Origin: Methanomassiliicoccaceae archaeon UBA113 | GTDB lineage: Archaea > Thermoplasmatota > Thermoplasmata > Methanomassiliicoccales > Methanomethylophilaceae | Assembly: GCA_002506175.1 (NCBI GenBank) | Contig: DAXB01000090.1 | Location: 2,129 to 9,611 of the forward strand | Length of the DNA: 7,483 nt | Direction of reading: 5' to 3' | Shown here: positions 5,771 to 7,483 of the stretch, piece after piece | How the letters are laid out: each line of letters begins with the position of its first letter | Position numbering within the stretch: position 1 is the first letter of the stretch | Translations under genes and position numbers: made by a program | Notes under the pieces: model-generated | The model's input: only the letters and a program-made list of their open reading frames with translations | Databases searched by the model: none | Told to the model about the DNA's origin: nothing

Positions 5771-5778
5771 TAAAATAA
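5771..5778 (-). promoter_or_regulatory. TATA box of radB
   Basis: On the - strand this reads TTATTTTA, centred about 28 nt before the GTG at 5746. No Shine-Dalgarno sequence lies between, so transcription probably begins at or very near the start codon. Confidence 0.6.
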
Positions 5779-5793
5779 TAAGGATGAGAAATA

Positions 5794-5809
5794 GGGGGAT
5801 GTCTCCCCC
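5794..5809 (-). terminator. Hairpin terminator of the AIM24/membrane-protein operon
   Basis: GGGGGA and TCCCCC form a 6-bp stem with a 4-nt loop, starting 9 nt past the stop of the small membrane gene. On the - strand it is followed by TATTTCT. It lies just upstream of the radB TATA box and would insulate radB from the upstream operon. Confidence 0.65.
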
Positions 5810-5818
5810 GTTAAGATT

Positions 5819-6145
5819 TCACTGATTCTTAGGATCCTCGGAAGAGGATTCCTTCACGGATTTGACATCATCGATACTGTAATCGACTCCGTCCTGGATC
5901 TGGTCGCCTTTGGCGGCATACATCGGCACGGCAATGATCATCATCACACCTGCGATGATCAGACCGATGATGATGAGTGCGATGACGATCGCTATGATCA
6001 ACATGACGACGTTGGCCAGTACTGCCGGATTGGTAAGGATCCAGATTGCGAGTCCGATGAGTACGATGACTGCGACTGCTACCAGGGCGATTCCGATTGC
6101 GGACTTGCCCGTTCCTTCTCTCTTAAGATTTCTTGCTTCTCCCAT
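5819..6145 (-). CDS. Small two-helix membrane protein downstream of the AIM24-family gene
   Basis: This encodes 108 residues of unknown function. A GTG at 6154 is in frame, but the ATG at 6145 is preferred because GAGGTG (6152-6157) then sits 6 nt upstream as a ribosome binding site. The protein has a short basic head (MGEARNLKREGTGK), a first helix at about 16-38, a very hydrophobic Ile/Val/Ala-rich second helix at about 43-76, and a polar, acidic tail (79-108, rich in D, E, S and K). Both ends probably lie on the same side of the membrane. It begins 10 nt after the AIM24-family stop and ends at a hairpin terminator, so the two are very likely co-transcribed and may work together. I recognise no named family. 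Confidence 0.8.
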   Translation of the reverse strand: MGEARNLKREGTGKSAIGIALVAVAVIVLIGLAIWILTNPAVLANVVMLIIAIVIALIIIGLIIAGVMMIIAVPMYAAKGDQIQDGVDYSIDDVKSVKESSSEDPKNQ

Positions 6146-6150
6146 TCGAT

Positions 6151-6157
6151 TCACCTC
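6151..6157 (-). promoter_or_regulatory. Shine-Dalgarno site deciding the small membrane protein start
   Basis: On the - strand GAGGTGA overlaps the stop of the AIM24-family gene and sits 5-6 nt before the ATG at 6145. It complements the anti-Shine-Dalgarno end of archaeal 16S rRNA (CACCTC). It is the clearest such site in the window, and it serves an internal operon gene. Confidence 0.7.
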
Positions 6158-6833
6158 AGTTGTTTTTAGGCAGGTAGGGGATGAGTGAGTTCGCCAGCTT
6201 CTGAAGGGTCATGGACTGCAGGACGATTTTTCCAGGTCCGGTAAGTGTCGTCACAAAGAGCCCCTCGCCGCTGAACAATGCATTCTTCATTCCACCGACG
6301 GATGAGATATCGTATTTGACCGACTCCTCCCAAGCAACCGCGTTGGATGTCGATACCTTGTACATCTCCCCGGGCCTCAGATCGATCGTGACGAGGTCCC
6401 CGCATGCTTCGATGAATGCTATCCCGGTTCCGGATAACCTCTGGAGGATGAATCCCTCTCCGCCGAAGAATCCCGCTCCGATCTTCTTCTGCACTGCCAT
6501 GTCGAGCTTGACCGTCGGCTGCGATGCGAGGTATCCGGTCTTCTGGACGATCCATGCACCTTTTCCGACATCCACATCGAGGATCTTTCCCGGTGCGTGC
6601 CCGCCGAATCCGATTACCCCTGTGCTGTTCTCAGGCCTGTATTTGACGAGAAACATCGATTCGCCGGACATTGAACGTTTGAGGCCGGAGAACAGTCCTC
6701 CGGTCATCTCGGTCTCCATCCTCATGTTACCCGTCATATACGCCATCGCCCCGGCTTCGGACATTATCTCCTCACCGGGACTCAATTCTACATTGACAAA
6801 TTGTAAATTGTCTCCTGTGATGGTGTATTTCAT
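6156..6833 (-). CDS. AIM24/TIGR00266-family protein
   Basis: This belongs to the AIM24 (DUF124, TIGR00266) family, widespread beta-rich proteins of uncertain biochemical role named for a yeast mitochondrial member. An upstream in-frame ATG at 6977 would run 95 bp into bud32. The ATG at 6833 gives 225 residues and the typical start MKYTITGDNLQFVNVELSPGE. Recognisable features are SEAGAMAYMTGNM (25-37), GGLFSGLKRSMSGESMF (45-61), IGFGGHAPGKI (74-84), GGEGFILQRLSGTG (124-137), DLRPGEMYKVSTSNAVAWEESV (starting at 151) and LFSGEGLFVTTLTGPG (186-201). There is no signal peptide or membrane helix. It heads a two-gene operon with a small membrane protein and shares a 49-bp divergent promoter region with bud32. 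Function is not inferred beyond a possible membrane link through its partner. Confidence 0.92.
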   Translation of the reverse strand: MKYTITGDNLQFVNVELSPGEEIMSEAGAMAYMTGNMRMETEMTGGLFSGLKRSMSGESMFLVKYRPENSTGVIGFGGHAPGKILDVDVGKGAWIVQKTGYLASQPTVKLDMAVQKKIGAGFFGGEGFILQRLSGTGIAFIEACGDLVTIDLRPGEMYKVSTSNAVAWEESVKYDISSVGGMKNALFSGEGLFVTTLTGPGKIVLQSMTLQKLANSLIPYLPKNN

Positions 6834-6845
6834 AAATATCGCAAA

Positions 6846-6853
6846 AGTTATAG
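6846..6853 (+). promoter_or_regulatory. Candidate TATA box of bud32
   Basis: AGTTATAG, preceded by an A-rich BRE-like GCAAAA, is centred about 33 nt before the bud32 ATG at 6883. That would leave a leader of roughly 7 nt. GTGAT at 6875-6879 could act as a short ribosome binding site. Confidence 0.5.
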
Positions 6854-6862
6854 AGTCGTGTT

Positions 6863-6869
6863 GATAAAA
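6863..6869 (-). promoter_or_regulatory. Candidate TATA box of the AIM24-family operon
   Basis: On the - strand this reads TTTTATC, centred about 33 nt before the ATG at 6833, mirroring the bud32 arrangement. The nearer CTCTATAAC (about 6847-6855) is too close to that ATG to be its TATA box. Confidence 0.45.
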
Positions 6870-6882
6870 CACTTGTGATACC

Positions 6883-7483
6883 ATGAGCCAGACCGAAGCC
6901 ATCAAAGGAGCAGAAGCGACGATCTCGATGGAGGATTTCCTGGGCCGCAGGACGCTCGTCAAGACGAGGCCGGCCAAATCCTACAGGCGCCCGGAGCTGG
7001 ACGAGCACATAAGGATGTCCAGGACCCGCAACGAGGCCAAGATCCTCAGGGAGGCCAGGGATGCGGGGGTCAGAACGCCATGCATATACGACATCGACCT
7101 CTGTGACTGCTCCATAAAGATGGAGTACATAGAAGGAAGACCCGTCAAGGAGGTCCTTGACGAAGAGCCCGAGAAGGCCGATGAGATCTGCAAGGAGATC
7201 GGAAAGTGCGTAGCTAAACTGCACTCCGCCGGGATCTGCCACGGGGACCTCACCACATCGAACATGATAATCAACGACGAGGGCATCTGCTTCATCGACT
7301 TCTCGATGGGATGTACCAAGGCCGATACCGAGGAGATCGGGGTCGACCTGAGGCTCCTGGAGAGGGCGTTCAGCTCCGCACATGTCGGACTGGAGAGCTC
7401 GTTCGGTGCGCTCATGGACTCGTATTACGCCAATAGTCAGAATGCCAAGGCAATCAGGGCCAAGCTCGAGGACATCAAGAACA
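6883..7483 (+). CDS. bud32: Bud32/PRPK-family kinase of the KEOPS complex (3'-truncated)
   Basis: This small atypical kinase/ATPase of the KEOPS complex works with Kae1 in making the t6A modification of ANN-decoding tRNAs in the cytoplasm. The 200 visible residues carry KGAEA (8-12), the nucleotide-binding Lys27 in LVKTRP, KSYRRPELD (32-40) with a following helix bearing Glu51, HGDLTTSN (120-127; catalytic Asp122 and metal-binding Asn127), and FIDFSMG (137-143) with Asp139 in the DFG position. GVDLRLLERAFSSAH (153-167) is also typical. The family is about 200-220 residues, so only the end is missing. The ATG at 6883 follows a TATA box and a divergent gene, so this is a stand-alone Bud32 and not the C-terminal half of a Kae1-Bud32 fusion. 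Confidence 0.94.
   Translation, partial: MSQTEAIKGAEATISMEDFLGRRTLVKTRPAKSYRRPELDEHIRMSRTRNEAKILREARDAGVRTPCIYDIDLCDCSIKMEYIEGRPVKEVLDEEPEKADEICKEIGKCVAKLHSAGICHGDLTTSNMIINDEGICFIDFSMGCTKADTEEIGVDLRLLERAFSSAHVGLESSFGALMDSYYANSQNAKAIRAKLEDIKN

Noticed and set aside
6211..6864. 217-codon + strand frame opposite the AIM24-family gene
   Set aside because: It is Pro/Ser-rich and motif-free, lying antisense to a clear family member.
6834..6977. N-terminal extension of the AIM24-family protein from an ATG at 6977
   Set aside because: It would overlap bud32 and cross the promoter region. The family start is MKYTITGDNL at 6833.
1..7483. Mobile elements, CRISPR array, tRNA genes or a defence system
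   Set aside because: No transposase or integrase motifs, no regularly spaced repeats, no cloverleaf, and no terminal inverted repeats were seen. Every stretch over 300 bases holds an identified gene.

Overview
The window looks like an ordinary chromosomal segment of a euryarchaeon. Archaeal signs are an archaeal-type 5S rRNA, isopentenyl phosphate kinase, a RadB recombinase paralogue, Bud32 as a free-standing protein, TATA-box promoters and apparently leaderless starts. The 5S gene stands alone, with no 16S or 23S beside it in the window. Together with near-50% GC this suggests Thermoplasmata, perhaps Methanomassiliicoccales. That placement is inference; archaeal origin is close to certain.

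Left part (1-2000): a tandem array of small four-helix membrane proteins, all on the + strand. Copy A is cut by the window edge (1-334). Copies B (451-864) and C (998-1453) share almost identical first 16 codons, a GW[RK] motif after helix 2 and a C-terminal [RK]PNV[KR]AFFKI tail. A fourth, strongly diverged relative, D (1554-1997), keeps only the architecture. A, B and C are each followed by a strong hairpin and a T-rich tail, and each downstream gene has its own TATA box, so they appear to be separate transcription units. The loop between helices 1 and 2 is what differs most between copies.

Middle (2020-5086): a 5S rRNA gene with its own TATA box, then a three-gene isoprenoid operon on the + strand. 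It encodes isopentenyl phosphate kinase, type 2 IPP isomerase and a short-chain trans-prenyl diphosphate synthase, probably geranylgeranyl diphosphate synthase. These are consecutive steps: isopentenyl phosphate to IPP, IPP to DMAPP, then chain elongation toward GGPP for archaeal ether lipids. The genes are 4 nt apart and then overlap by 4 nt (ATGA).

Right part (5087-7483): radB runs on the - strand and its stop codon abuts the GGPP synthase stop with no spacer. Next, also on the - strand, is a two-gene operon of an AIM24/TIGR00266-family protein and a small two-helix membrane protein. A 49-bp divergent promoter region separates this operon from bud32 on the + strand, which runs off the window end.

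The window has no sign of a mobile element, CRISPR array or phage. The most unusual signals are the membrane-protein array with its diversifying loop, the UUCG-looped terminators that covary between copies, and the regular TATA-to-start spacing that points to leaderless mRNAs.
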